A stretch of 64,000 nucleotides of DNA from Niallia circulans (lineage in GTDB: Bacteria > Bacillota > Bacilli > Bacillales > Cytobacillaceae): contig NZ_RIBP01000004.1 in assembly GCF_007273535.1 (NCBI RefSeq), positions 2,580,001 to 2,644,000 of the forward strand. The letters are read 5' to 3'. Each line of letters opens with the position of its first letter. Within the stretch, counting starts at the first letter, position 1. The notes under the pieces were generated by a model. That model had not been told where the DNA came from. It ran no database searches and worked only from the letters and a program-made list of their open reading frames with translations. The position numbers and the translations under genes are program-made. This document shows positions 53,262 through 62,692 of the stretch, piece by piece.

Positions 53262-53309
53262 CTAAAAGTTCTAAGACCAGTGAAAAATCACTGGTCTTAG
53301 AACTTTTAG
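53262..53309. terminator. 22-bp perfect-stem terminator
   Basis: CTAAAAGTTCTAAGACCA-GTGA / TCAC-TGGTCTTAGAACTTTTAG around AAAA, between convergent genes; lies directly at the gntR stop. Confidence 0.88.
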
Positions 53310-53310
53310 G

Positions 53311-54027
53311 TTATTTCTTTCTATACTCATGCTTGTGTCGATTGAAGGGTGTAAAGTAGGAGACGGAATAATCTAAATTAATCATTTCACTATATTCAAA
53401 CACCTTGCCATTTTCTAATATTCCCCTATTAATAATTTTCATGGCTGCACTTCCTTTTTTACAATTAAGCAGGTCTGCATCCTCTTTAGTAATGTTTATA
53501 GCACGGTATGTTGTGATGAAATGGGAAATATTAAGTCCGCATTGCTGTACATAATCATGGACAGATTTTTTTATTTCTTCTTCATTTAGATCAGGAAAAT
53601 AAGAACAGGGAAGAACAGAGGTTTCAATCTGCATCTTTTGAAAGTCGACAATCCTTATCCGCTTAAACTCCCATAATTTCTTATTTGGAACCATATGTAA
53701 ATCGAAAATCTTTTCCAGCTCTTGATTTGGCTGAATCTTTTTTAAGTACATTATTTTTGAATGGATATCCTTGAATTTTTTTTCTGTAAGAGAATTATAA
53801 ATTAAAGGACTTCTATATCTAGTTTCAGACACAAAGATACCAGAGCCTTGAATAACTTTAATACACCCAATATTGACAAGCTTCTTTAACGCTTCTCTTA
53901 TCGTATACCTTGAAACAGTATACAGATTGGAAAGCTCCCTTTCAGTTGGGAGCTTTTCGCCAGCTTTGTACTTATTCTGATAAATTTTACTGAGAATATC
54001 CTCTGCGATAAAATCTCTTTTTTTCAT
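53311..54027 (-). CDS. GntR-family (HutC/UTRA) regulator
   Basis: 238 residues. Winged HTH KLPTERELSNLYTVSRYTIR (about residues 25-44), EALKKLVNIGCIKVIQGSGIF, and a UTRA sugar-sensing domain (YSEMINLDYSVSYF). Located 67 bp after the ManD-family gene on the same strand and divergent from the PTS gene beyond, so it is likely the substrate-responsive repressor for both. Poor RBS. Confidence 0.92.
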   Translation of the reverse strand: MKKRDFIAEDILSKIYQNKYKAGEKLPTERELSNLYTVSRYTIREALKKLVNIGCIKVIQGSGIFVSETRYRSPLIYNSLTEKKFKDIHSKIMYLKKIQPNQELEKIFDLHMVPNKKLWEFKRIRIVDFQKMQIETSVLPCSYFPDLNEEEIKKSVHDYVQQCGLNISHFITTYRAINITKEDADLLNCKKGSAAMKIINRGILENGKVFEYSEMINLDYSVSYFTPFNRHKHEYRKK

Positions 54028-54094
54028 TATTTATACCTCGAAAATTAGTATCTTTCCTCGGTTCATTGTAGCATGCAAAAGTATAGAACGCTTG

Positions 54095-55294
54095 TTATGG
54101 TGTGTGGATGGCACCGTTCGGCAGGCGGGACTCTGTCCACTCGTGTTTACGGTAAATAACAGGATAGGCTGCTGCCATCTCTTCGTCAAAATCTACACCA
54201 ATGCCGTTTTTTTCAATTGGATAAATATACCCATTCTGTACCTCCACATTTCCAGGAAACATTTTTTTTGTTGTTTCATCTGGTTCTTGAATTTCCTGTA
54301 TGGCTGCATTGTGCAAATGGATATTTAAGTGTGTATTGACGGCAACGCCAATTGGAGTCATATCAGATGGCCCGTGCCATGCTAGGCGAACACCGAAATT
54401 TTCACAAAGTGCTGCAAGCTTTAATGCAGGTGTAATCCCGCCTATTTGTGAGACATGACAGCGAATAAAATCAATTTGACGATTAACAATCAGATTTCTC
54501 CATTCTACCGGATTATTAAATAATTCTCCTGTTGCAATCGGGGTACTGCATTGATTTCTTAAGGAAATAAGCCATTCATTTTGGTCTGGTGGCAGGATAT
54601 CCTCTAAAAAGTATGGTTTAAACGGCTCTATATCCTTCGCTAGCTGCAATGCTTCATTAGGAAATAATCGTTCATGAACATCATGCAGGAAATGGATAGA
54701 ATACCCATATTTCTCCCTGAGTGCCTGAAACATGGTAATAACATCCTGCCGATAGTTATGTTGATCAAAATATTCGCCGCCAGCGTCCTGTATGGCGCAA
54801 TGCATGTTAGGGTTTTTCCCGCCGTATTTTCCCATTTGACAGCGAATATGCCGATAACCTTTTGCCAGCAGCCTATCCACATCCCGGAAAAGCTCTTCGA
54901 TTGTTAATCCATCAGCATGTGTATAAGCAGCAATCGCATTTTTCGATTTGCCGCCAAGTAGTTGATAAAGAGGCATGTCAGCTAATTTTGCTTTTATATC
55001 CCATAACGCCATGTCAATGCCAGCAATCGCATTATTGATAACAGGACCGTTTCGCCAATAAGAATTCACCATCATTACTTGCCAAATGTCTTCTATATGG
55101 TTCGCATCTCGATTAATAAGCAGTGGTTTTAAATACTCTTCGATCATAGTTTGAACAGCTAATGGTCGCTGTTGAAATGTGGCACATCCGTAACCGTAAA
55201 TACCCTTATTCGTTTCTACTTTAACAACGACAAGATTATGTCGATGCGGATTTGTTACAAATGATTTTATGTCAGTAATTATTGTCGGTTCCAA
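54095..55294 (-). CDS. Enolase-superfamily dehydratase (ManD/RspA family)
   Basis: 399 residues, RBS AAAGGAG. N-terminal capping domain, then barrel with ManD-family features: [13 protein letters not shown], metal ligands in HDVHER (Asp and catalytic His), LEDILPPDQ (Glu), ATGELFNNP (Glu), and [12 protein letters not shown]. Family members dehydrate D-mannonate or D-gluconate to 2-keto-3-deoxygluconate; some have low activity and regulatory roles. KDG kinase and aldolase are not in the window. The pairing with a PTS EIIBC is odd, since PTS products are phosphorylated. Confidence 0.9.
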   Translation of the reverse strand: MEPTIITDIKSFVTNPHRHNLVVVKVETNKGIYGYGCATFQQRPLAVQTMIEEYLKPLLINRDANHIEDIWQVMMVNSYWRNGPVINNAIAGIDMALWDIKAKLADMPLYQLLGGKSKNAIAAYTHADGLTIEELFRDVDRLLAKGYRHIRCQMGKYGGKNPNMHCAIQDAGGEYFDQHNYRQDVITMFQALREKYGYSIHFLHDVHERLFPNEALQLAKDIEPFKPYFLEDILPPDQNEWLISLRNQCSTPIATGELFNNPVEWRNLIVNRQIDFIRCHVSQIGGITPALKLAALCENFGVRLAWHGPSDMTPIGVAVNTHLNIHLHNAAIQEIQEPDETTKKMFPGNVEVQNGYIYPIEKNGIGVDFDEEMAAAYPVIYRKHEWTESRLPNGAIHTP

Positions 55295-55480
55295 CTCTTA
55301 ATCTCCTTTTCTCTCACTTTTTTTGTCAAATCAAAGCCTTATAATGACTCCATTAAAGCATATGGAAAAACAACGAGTCAATTTGGTCAGGGAAGTACTT
55401 CTTATTTATTCATTTACCGTACCAATTTATAAGACCATTGCAGGTGAAAGCTTGTTGCAGCAACGGTTTTTCCAATAAAA

Positions 55481-55502
55481 CGGTATTTTTTAACCGCTTT
55501 CA
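55481..55502. promoter_or_regulatory. Putative cre box and CGGT dyad in the ManD/PTS divergent region
   Basis: Reverse complement TGAAAGCGGTTAAA (55489-55502) fits the cre consensus except one base. It overlaps a dyad CGGT-N8-ACCG (55481-55496), a candidate regulator site. Confidence 0.5.
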
Positions 55503-55597
55503 TTGCAAGCGATGCTATGCTATTATGACCTTGTCAAATCAAGTTTCTATAATTAATGTTAATCTGCATTTACTTGATAATGAGAGGATGCTTTAGG

Positions 55598-56989
55598 ATG
55601 AGGGAAAAAGAAGCTGTTAAAAGAATCATCGAATATGTTGGCGGTAAAGATAATATTAAGAAGGCATGGCATTGCATGACAAGATTACGGTTTGATTTAG
55701 TCGATCAGACAAAAATTGATCATGAAAAGGTTAAACAAGTTAACGGAGTTATTGGTGAACAGTTGCAGAATGAACAATATCAAGTGATTATTGGCACAAA
55801 TGTGCAAGTTTTTTATAATGCTTTAATGGAAGAATTAGAGGTAGATGAAAATACAATTACCACAACAGCAGACACTAGCAGTAAAGGAATGTTTGGCAGA
55901 TTGTTGGATGTAGTTTCTGGAGTGTTTGGACCAATTGTGCCTGCCATTGCAGGGGCGGGAATGATAAAAGGGGTTCTGGCTGGTTTAATAGCTCTAAACA
56001 TTTTGTCAAAAGAAAGTGAAACAGTTGTTATTTTAGATTTAATTGCTAGTGGGGTCTTTTATTTTCTGCCATTCTTTTTAGCAGCATCTGCTGCAAAAAT
56101 CTTTAAGACAAATCAATACTTAGCGATAGCAGTAGCAGGAGGGCTGATGTACCCAACGTTGCTCGATGCGGCTAAGCTTGGAGAAATAACCAAGTATCAT
56201 TTTATAGGCTTGCCGATACCAGTTATTAATTACTCAGGTACTGTTATTCCTATCATTTTATCTGTGTGGGCATTAAGCTATATACATAGATGGGTAGATA
56301 AATGGATGCCAAGTGTATTGCGAACGGTATTCACGCCAACATTGACGTTATTTCTGACCATTCCAGTTACACTTATTGTAACAGGGCCCTTAGGCAGCTA
56401 TGTTGGCAAGGGCTTGGCATTTATGGTTGAATTTTTGTTTAACGTATCTCCGATTTTGGCAGGGGTTGTCATGGGAGGGGCGAGACCAATTGAAATCGTT
56501 TTTGGTGTTCATCATGCCATCACACCGATAGCCTTGCAAAATTTTGCGGATAAAGGATACGACATGCTGATGCCAATGATGTTCATGACAAATATGGCGA
56601 TTGCTGGTGCGACCTTTGCGATGTTTTTTAAAGCGAACAGTAAAACAGAAAAATCAGTGATACTATCTGCAACCATATCAGCCATACTTGGCATAACAGA
56701 ACCTGCTTTATTTGGTGTTTTGATTAGAAACAAAAAGGCATTTATTGCGTGTACAATCGGCAGTACGATTGCTGCGACATTCTTTGCAGTCATGGGTGTG
56801 AGGATATACGGGTATATTCTTTCAAGTATTGTAAGTCTTGTTGCATATGTCGGACCGTATTTTCCGTATGCGATTGCAGGTATCATCATTGCAATTGGAA
56901 CAGCCTTTTCCATCACGTTTTTAACGGTAAAAAAGAATTCATTCGGGGCGGGGCATAAAGATACTCCTGTTCAGAAAATAAGTGGATAA
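55598..56989 (+). CDS. PTS EIIBC of the glucose/beta-glucoside class, no EIIA
   Basis: 463 residues from MREKEAVKRI (AGAGG about 11 nt upstream; an upstream in-frame start lacks an RBS). EIIB with phospho-acceptor Cys26 (WHCMTRLRFDL), then EIIC with ten helices (GPIVPAIAGAGMIKGVLAGL, about 119-138; PIEIVFGVHHAITPIAL; ILGITEPALFGVLI). No EIIA domain, so it must borrow one; the nearby BglP EIIA is a candidate. It phosphorylates a beta-glycoside-like sugar during import. Divergent from the ManD gene and followed convergently by a LysR regulator. Confidence 0.92.
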   Translation: MREKEAVKRIIEYVGGKDNIKKAWHCMTRLRFDLVDQTKIDHEKVKQVNGVIGEQLQNEQYQVIIGTNVQVFYNALMEELEVDENTITTTADTSSKGMFGRLLDVVSGVFGPIVPAIAGAGMIKGVLAGLIALNILSKESETVVILDLIASGVFYFLPFFLAASAAKIFKTNQYLAIAVAGGLMYPTLLDAAKLGEITKYHFIGLPIPVINYSGTVIPIILSVWALSYIHRWVDKWMPSVLRTVFTPTLTLFLTIPVTLIVTGPLGSYVGKGLAFMVEFLFNVSPILAGVVMGGARPIEIVFGVHHAITPIALQNFADKGYDMLMPMMFMTNMAIAGATFAMFFKANSKTEKSVILSATISAILGITEPALFGVLIRNKKAFIACTIGSTIAATFFAVMGVRIYGYILSSIVSLVAYVGPYFPYAIAGIIIAIGTAFSITFLTVKKNSFGAGHKDTPVQKISG

Positions 56990-57033
56990 TAGTCAGAGGG
57001 GGCCTAACTTTGGGGAGGTCCCCTCTGACTATT
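56988..57033. terminator. Bidirectional terminator
   Basis: AATAGTCAGAGGGG / CCCCTCTGACTATT; overlaps the stop codon of the LysR gene. No clear T-run. Confidence 0.65.
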
Positions 57034-57964
57034 ACACTAATACTTCTAATGATGATCTCTGATTGATTAATTTCTTTACGATAGATAAGTAGCTTTGCAT
57101 ATCCCCATTTTTAGCCACTGTTTTCGGATAAACTGCCCATATTTCTCGATAGATATAATCGGGGCTTTTAAAGGGCAAAACAATAATATCTCCTGACGCA
57201 TAATCTTGGTGATTGATAAGGGAAAAATCATCGAGTGCACAGATGGCATGGCCATCCTTAACGACATTTCTTATTAGCGCACTATTATTGGAGGTAACAA
57301 AAACAGGGTTGTTTTCCAAGCCTGATTTTTTCACAAGCTCTTTATGTGTGGATGTTTCAAGGACGGCAATACTTTCATTAACTAAATCTTCCTTCGTCAG
57401 GAACTTTCTTGTACTTAAGGGAGAGTGTTTACTTACTGCTATACAGACATAGCTTCGATAAAATGGCTCAATATGGATGGAACTGCTATTTTCTAACAGA
57501 TTTCTGTTCGCAACAATTAAGGATAGATCAAATGAACCATCATTTTTGAGGATTTTTGCGATGATATCCTCATGCATGCCTTCTTGTATTTCAACCTTCA
57601 AGTCTTTTTGCTCCTCCTTTAACGACATAAGGGCTAGATAGCCCACATTTCCAAATGTAGGTGTAAAGGCAATCTTTAAAGGCAAGCTTTGATGCCCATT
57701 TTCCATTCTATGCACATCGTCATATAGCTCTTTATACTTACACTGCAGCTCGAATGCTCGTTTCAGGACCATTTTCCCTGCAGGTGTTGGAGTAGTCCCT
57801 TTGTTGGAGCGCTGAAAAATAGTTACCCCTAAATTTATTTCTATTTGCAGGATGGATTGGCTGATTGCAGAAGGGGTTATATGCAGATTATCTGCTGCTT
57901 TCCTGATAGACCTTTCCTTCGCCACTTCCAACAAATAATCAATTTGTTCTATATTCATTTTCAT
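57032..57964 (-). CDS. LysR-family regulator
   Basis: 310 residues. HTH: MNIEQIDYLLEVAKERSIRK, AADNLHITPSAISQSILQIE, then effector domain (LKIAFTPTFGNVGYLAL, ILLS-type hinge, FYRSYVCIAV). Convergent with the PTS gene, so it might regulate that locus or something outside it. RBS AGGAGG. Specific target unknown. Confidence 0.9.
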   Translation of the reverse strand: MKMNIEQIDYLLEVAKERSIRKAADNLHITPSAISQSILQIEINLGVTIFQRSNKGTTPTPAGKMVLKRAFELQCKYKELYDDVHRMENGHQSLPLKIAFTPTFGNVGYLALMSLKEEQKDLKVEIQEGMHEDIIAKILKNDGSFDLSLIVANRNLLENSSSIHIEPFYRSYVCIAVSKHSPLSTRKFLTKEDLVNESIAVLETSTHKELVKKSGLENNPVFVTSNNSALIRNVVKDGHAICALDDFSLINHQDYASGDIIVLPFKSPDYIYREIWAVYPKTVAKNGDMQSYLSIVKKLINQRSSLEVLV

Positions 57965-58421
57965 CCTCCTACTTAAAAGAATACTATTGCTGTTACATTA
58001 AATGAATCTCCAACTTTATTACTGTTTCTATAGTACATAATATCTGTCTTTTTGTTGTCTCAATAATAGAATAGAGAATTTCAATTTAGAGACAAAAGGG
58101 GATAATTCAACTAGCTATTGTTCACATTTTTGACTAATAAGGACTTCATAAGCGAGCATAGCAAGGGTTTTTCGCACAAAGTAGTAGTTTACTTATAAGC
58201 TAGATAACCTAAACTTAACACTACGTTCACTTTTATTACATTTACGTTGTTGTTTTTCTATAATAGACTTCCATTAACAAGAATTAGGCCAATGGTTGCG
58301 AGTTTCTTTTCTAATTCAGCTGAAATTAGGGTTGTTTGTAGCGTTGAAGGAATGTAATTACGAAAAGTACACTATTAATGCTGTCCAGTTTGGCAAGACA
58401 ACGAAATGGAGACAAGAGACA
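57965..58421. other. Gene-free region upstream of LysR gene
   Basis: AT-rich. The first 150 bp presumably hold the LysR promoter. From about 58300 a frame reads ALKECNYEKYTINAVQFGKT, which may be the beginning of the decayed gene described next. Confidence 0.4.
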
Positions 58422-59010
58422 GTAAACAAGAGGCTGGTTATTGAAATGAGCAATAAAAAAATTGGAGCACGGATGAAGTGAAATTACTGCAAACCTTAGT
58501 AGCCGATTTCTGCGATTGCTAGTAAACTTGGCAGGACTCCAGCAGCAGTGTCCAGTCGGTTGAGGAGACTTGGACTTGGCGCAACTAGGAAGCAGACAGG
58601 GATGGTAACAGTACGAGAGTTGGCTTTAGAACTGGGGGAAGCAACTAAAACTGTGTTGCAATGGACTGAAAATGGATTAAAGCATACAAAAAGAATTACC
58701 CGATATAAAAAAGAATATCTATTAATTGATTGGAAGGATTTTTGGAGCTGGGCAGAAAGAAACAAAAACATGCTTGATTTACGAAGTTAACAAATAAAAA
58801 CGCTTCTACATTACCAATATGGGTTAAGGCAGAAATACACACAAGCGCAAATGAACGGAAATATTGGCCTTGGACAACAGGCAAATTAGAAAAGCTGCAT
58901 GTTTTAATCGTCAAAGGATGAACATATAAACAAATCAGCAAAGTTTTTAAACAGAACAGAATCAAGTATAGAAAAAAGGTATTACAGGCTGATCAAAAAG
59001 GCATAAAAAG
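58422..59010 (+). pseudogene. Decayed Myb/SANT-type DNA-binding protein, several frameshifts
   Basis: Consecutive frames line up as one protein: KKNWSTDEVKLLQTLVADF (58449-58505), frameshift, then ISAIASKLGRTPAAVSSRLR through TVRELALELGEATKTVLQWT and DWKDFWSWAERNKNMLD (58506-58788), a stop and frame change, then PIWVKAEIHTSANERKYWPW, TTGKLEKLHVLIVKG, an in-frame stop, TYKQISKVF, another frameshift and LNRTESSIEKRYYRLIK (to about 59005). Two W-x(n)-E-x-L-L modules with R-T-x-x-(A/S) recognition helices flank a central HTH, as in phage or plasmid DNA-binding proteins. At least three breaks: not functional. Confidence 0.75.
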
Positions 59011-59016
59011 CAGGTA

Positions 59017-59042
59017 AACAGACTGCCGATTGGCAGCCTGTT
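59017..59042. terminator. Terminator after the DUF3888 gene
   Basis: AACAGACTGCC-GATT-GGCAGCCTGTT (one mismatch), directly at the DUF3888 stop. Confidence 0.65.
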
Positions 59043-59469
59043 AGCTTCCTTTAAAATATTTTACAAGCTTGATTTCCAGTCCATTCACTTTTTCGCTTTT
59101 TAACCGTGGTGCAGTGCCGCCAATATTCGGAGCGTCTACTTCGAGAATTACTGTATCCGTAAATGTATCGCCATCAGGTTCTCCGACAAGAATGGACAGC
59201 TTTACTTCATACCAGCCATTGTAACTGTCTTTTCCTGTTTGCTTCTGCATAATGGCAACATCTTCTACCTTCATTGGATTAACAATCATTTCCTTCCCGT
59301 ATTGGTCATGGACTATTTTGTTTAATTTCGGCTCAAAAATAGAAAACAGAATATCCTCTGTTGTAAAGTAACCATCGACTCTTTCTGCTTTCGTTTTCGT
59401 TTTGGCATAAGTATAATGCCCATTTGAGAAAATCATGAACCCCATAAGTAAAACTAGTAGCTTTTTCAT
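59041..59469 (-). CDS. DUF3888 secreted protein
   Basis: 142 residues. Signal peptide (MKKLLVLLMGFMIFSNGHYT, cleavage near TYAK), then DUF3888: TEDILFSIFEPKLNKIVHDQ (about residues 36-55), the VKLSILVGEPDGDTFTDTVI beta segment and LKSEKVNGLEIKLVKYF. Extracellular or spore-space protein of unknown function. 36 bp after the DUF421 gene, same strand. Confidence 0.85.
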   Translation of the reverse strand: MKKLLVLLMGFMIFSNGHYTYAKTKTKAERVDGYFTTEDILFSIFEPKLNKIVHDQYGKEMIVNPMKVEDVAIMQKQTGKDSYNGWYEVKLSILVGEPDGDTFTDTVILEVDAPNIGGTAPRLKSEKVNGLEIKLVKYFKGS

Positions 59470-59505
59470 TGCGTCATCTACCTTCCTTTAGCGTTTATGT
59501 TGTCA

Positions 59506-60201
59506 TTAATTTGAATCATTATTATATGTTGCCACTTTTAATCCTTTCTCTTCGTGCCATTCAGCATAAAGAACATTTTTATAATCTGTTATTTGATGTT
59601 GTGATAGCTGTTGCTTCAGCCAGCCTTCATCATATTTAAGTGTTTTAAGATTTTGTTTATTTACTTTACCATCAAGCACTAATGCATATGCTAGCTGTAT
59701 TTTCTTTTCTGGAATTTGTAGGTCTTCATTAGTAGGAGTTCCATATGAATGCTTTGGTGCAACACTTATATTACCATCTTGTTCCAAAATGACATACTCT
59801 GCGTCAAATAAAGAAAAATAACCTTGTTTTCTTAACAGATGCTGAAGCTGACTTAAATCAATATGATTTTTTTTTAAGGTTTTAAAGTCAATTTCTCCCT
59901 TATTAATAAGCATGGATGGTTTCCCTTCAAAAAAGCCGCGCAGTAAAAATGATTTTTGTGTCAGTAACTCAACAAGGTAGATAAGTAGACCCCAAAGTAA
60001 AATGCTGTATACGATATCAAGCACTCCTGTACGCTCATCAAAGATAGAATCTCCTACGAAATTCCCTAAGACCATTCCTGTTATAAAGTCAAAAGGAGTA
60101 ATTTGCGAAAATTGAATCTTTCCTAGAATTTTCAGCATAAAAAGAAGGGTAAAAAACCCGACACATAATTCCACTGTGATATCAAAAAACATGTGCTTCA
60201 C
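59506..60201 (-). CDS. DUF421/YetF-family membrane protein
   Basis: 231 residues, RBS TATAGGTGA. Three N-terminal helices and the YetF cytoplasmic domain: LLFMLKILGKIQFSQITPFD (about 19-38), FITGMVLGNFVGDSIF, GKPSMLINKGEIDFKTLKKN, LLRKQGYFSLFDAEYVILE. YetF-type proteins are common in spore membranes of Bacillus and are linked to spore resistance. A sigma-G-like promoter lies 16 bp upstream. Operon with the DUF3888 gene. Confidence 0.92.
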   Translation of the reverse strand: MKHMFFDITVELCVGFFTLLFMLKILGKIQFSQITPFDFITGMVLGNFVGDSIFDERTGVLDIVYSILLWGLLIYLVELLTQKSFLLRGFFEGKPSMLINKGEIDFKTLKKNHIDLSQLQHLLRKQGYFSLFDAEYVILEQDGNISVAPKHSYGTPTNEDLQIPEKKIQLAYALVLDGKVNKQNLKTLKYDEGWLKQQLSQHQITDYKNVLYAEWHEEKGLKVATYNNDSN

Positions 60202-60216
60202 CTATAATCTTTTAAT

Positions 60217-60246
60217 TAATTTGCTTAGAGGAATGCCATACTATAC
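60217..60246 (-). promoter_or_regulatory. Sigma-F/G-like promoter of the DUF421 gene
   Basis: Reverse strand GTATA (60246-60242), 18-bp spacer, CAAATTA (60223-60217): one mismatch to the forespore -10 CATNNTA. Confidence 0.45.
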
Positions 60247-60564
60247 AGAAATTTCATCGATTTATATATTGCGGAAAACTCCCTAAATTATACAAAATAA
60301 AGTCGTTTTTTAAAAAAAGTAAAAATATTTATGTTTCATTAATTTGAATTACCGCGAAAGTGTAAGGCTGTGCGAGTAATGAAACGGAATATTTTGCAGG
60401 TAGTAGTGAATTTAAATAAGCCAATCCAAAAAACAGTTTAAACCACCGCAAATAGTTCTCGTATAAAATTATAGTTAGAAGTTAGAACTGAATTTTTAGC
60501 CGACAATCACACACCAGAGTAAGTAGTAAATCAATTAATCTGTCATATATAAAAAAAAATTTAT

Positions 60565-60601
60565 TGAAAGCGTTGACATGAAATCGTTCTCATGATAAAT
60601 T
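60565..60601 (+). promoter_or_regulatory. bgl promoter with overlapping cre box
   Basis: TGAAAGCGTTGACA (60565-60578) matches the cre consensus at every defined position and its end is the -35 TTGACA (60573-60578); a TAAATT (60596-60601) lies 17 bp further. CcpA would repress it. Confidence 0.85.
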
Positions 60602-60637
60602 AAACCTATCAAATAACAACTTAATAAGTTCCTTGAT

Positions 60638-60717
60638 GGAATGTTACCTTAAGTGGGCATAACCTGAACTGACTAGAACACGCTTTTATAGTGTGATTTA
60701 GTGGGCTCAGGTTTTTT
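60638..60717 (+). promoter_or_regulatory. RAT sequence and terminator (LicT/BglG-type antitermination)
   Basis: GGAATGTTACCT (60638-60649) and TGGGCATAACC (60654-60664) form the ribonucleic antiterminator, close to the bglP RAT pattern GGATTGTTACTG...GGCAAAACC. Its 3' end overlaps the terminator stem AACCTGA (60661-60667) / TCAGGTT (60707-60713) followed by TTTTTT. A BglG/LicT-family protein would bind the RAT when substrate is present; its gene is not in the window. Confidence 0.8.
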
Positions 60718-60762
60718 ATTTGGCAAAAACCAAAAATAGATAAAAGAAGGAAGGGTCAAAAA

Positions 60763-62682
60763 ATGAAATATGAGCAGCTGGCAAAAGACATTATTGCTAA
60801 TGTGGGTGGAAAAGAAAACGTTTCCAATGTAGTCCATTGTATTACACGCCTTCGCTTTAAGCTAAAGGATGAAGGAAAAGCAAATACAGAGGTATTAAAA
60901 AACATGGATGATGTTGTTACAGTCATGAAAAGCGGCGGACAATATCAAGTCGTTATCGGAAACCATGTACCTGATGTATACAAAGCTGTAGTTACAGTTG
61001 GTGGTTTTCAAGGTCAGGAGCAAGTGGAGGAAGATGAAGGACCTAAAGGTTCCCTTTTCAGTCGCTTTATTGATATGATTTCAAGCATCTTTACACCAGT
61101 CCTTGGCGTGTTAGCCGCATCAGGGATGATCAAAGGCTTTAATGCATTATTTGTCGCACTTGGCTGGCTGGAAAATACATCCGGCACATACCAAATCCTA
61201 AATGCAGCCGGTGATGCGCTATTTTATTTCTTGCCAATCTTCTTAGGATATACAGCAATCAAAAAGTTCGGCGGAACACCTTTCATCGGAATGGCAATCG
61301 GAGCTGCATTAGTGTACCCGACCCTTTCGACTTTAACAACAGGAGACCCGCTGTACACAGTATTTGCAGGTACGATGTTTGAATCACCAATTTATGTTAC
61401 ATTTTTAGGAATTCCTGTTATTTTAATGTCTTATTCATCATCTGTTATACCAATTATTCTGTCTACATTCTTTGCAGCAAAAGTAGAGAAATGGCTGCGT
61501 ACCTTTATTCCAGATGTTATTAAAACATTTGTAGTGCCATTATTAACATTATTAATTGTTATTCCAATTACATTTATGGTCATCGGCCCGATTGCAACAT
61601 GGGCAAGCAGCTTGATTGGTGCAGGTTCATTATTCATTTATAACTTAAGCCCGGTAATTGCAGGGATTTTGCTTGGTGGTCTATGGCAAGTTATCGTTAT
61701 TTTCGGACTTCACTGGGGCTTGGTGCCAATTGCGATTAACAATGTGGCAACAATGGGCTTCGATACAATCCTGGCAACAGTATTTGCCGCATCATTCGCC
61801 CAAATTGGTGCAGTTCTTGCGATCCTAATTAAAACAAGAGATAAAAAGTTGAAATCATTGAGTATCCCAGCATTCATTTCCGGTATCTTCGGTGTAACAG
61901 AGCCAGCTATTTACGGAATTACATTACCATTAAAGAAACCGTTTATCATCAGCTGTATCGGTGCAGCAGCAGGTGGAGCTATTTTAGGTCTTGCTAATGT
62001 AAAGGGTTACATTATTGGTGGTCTTGGAATTTTTGGAATCCCAACATACATTAGTCCTGATGGGCTTGGCATGGATTTATGGGGTGCATTAATTGCCATT
62101 GTGGTAGCATTCATTGTTGCTTTCATCTTAACGTACTTGTTTGGAGGGATTGGCAAAGAAAAAGCAACAACTACTGATTCAGAAGTAAAATCTGCTTCAA
62201 ATGAAGTTGCTGCAACAGCAGCAGTACAGCAAGAAGTTATCATTAGTCCATTAAATGGCGAAGTGAAAGCATTATCAGAAGTTGAGGATGCAGCATTTTC
62301 AACAGGTGCATTAGGTCATGGCCTTGCAATTGAACCATCAGAAGGCAAACTTTATGCTCCAGTTTCTGGTACAGTATCAGCTTTATTCCCGACAAATCAC
62401 GCAATTGGTATTACGACTGATTCTGGTGCAGATATATTAATTCACATTGGGATGGATACTGTGCAATTTGAAGGAAAATACTTTAAAGCATATACAGTCC
62501 AAGGTGAATACGTGGAAAAAGGCCAGTTGCTTATTGAGTTTGACATTGAAGAAATTCGCAAAGCTGGTAAGCTGTTAACAACACCTGTAGTTGTCACAAA
62601 CTATAAGGATTACAGCATGGAGTTAACGAATAAAAAACAAGTCACTACAGTAGATGAGCTGTTCAAATTAGATGTAAAATAA
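60763..62682 (+). CDS. bglP: Beta-glucoside PTS transporter, EIIBCA
   Basis: 639 residues, RBS AAGGAAGGG. EIIB phospho-Cys26 (VVHCITRLRFKL), EIIC (about 105-465: FTPVLGVLAASGMIKGFNAL, ILGTTEP-type FGVTEPAIYGITLPLKKPFI), then an EIIA-Glc domain (about 485-620) with His546-type loop (FPTNHAIGI) and phospho-His561 (ILIHIGMDTVQFEGKYF). Imports and phosphorylates aryl-beta-glucosides such as salicin. First gene of the bgl operon, controlled by cre and RAT. Confidence 0.95.
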   Translation: MKYEQLAKDIIANVGGKENVSNVVHCITRLRFKLKDEGKANTEVLKNMDDVVTVMKSGGQYQVVIGNHVPDVYKAVVTVGGFQGQEQVEEDEGPKGSLFSRFIDMISSIFTPVLGVLAASGMIKGFNALFVALGWLENTSGTYQILNAAGDALFYFLPIFLGYTAIKKFGGTPFIGMAIGAALVYPTLSTLTTGDPLYTVFAGTMFESPIYVTFLGIPVILMSYSSSVIPIILSTFFAAKVEKWLRTFIPDVIKTFVVPLLTLLIVIPITFMVIGPIATWASSLIGAGSLFIYNLSPVIAGILLGGLWQVIVIFGLHWGLVPIAINNVATMGFDTILATVFAASFAQIGAVLAILIKTRDKKLKSLSIPAFISGIFGVTEPAIYGITLPLKKPFIISCIGAAAGGAILGLANVKGYIIGGLGIFGIPTYISPDGLGMDLWGALIAIVVAFIVAFILTYLFGGIGKEKATTTDSEVKSASNEVAATAAVQQEVIISPLNGEVKALSEVEDAAFSTGALGHGLAIEPSEGKLYAPVSGTVSALFPTNHAIGITTDSGADILIHIGMDTVQFEGKYFKAYTVQGEYVEKGQLLIEFDIEEIRKAGKLLTTPVVVTNYKDYSMELTNKKQVTTVDELFKLDVK

Positions 62683-62692
62683 TAGGTAGAGT

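Noticed and set aside
58548..58790. 80-residue HTH ORF taken as an intact gene
   Set aside because: Its flanks continue the same protein in other frames with stops, so it is the middle of a pseudogene.
60361..60540. Another intergenic repeat near 60.36 kb (GCGAAAGTGTAAGGCTGTGC)
   Set aside because: Only a few bases resemble the repeat end; too little to call.
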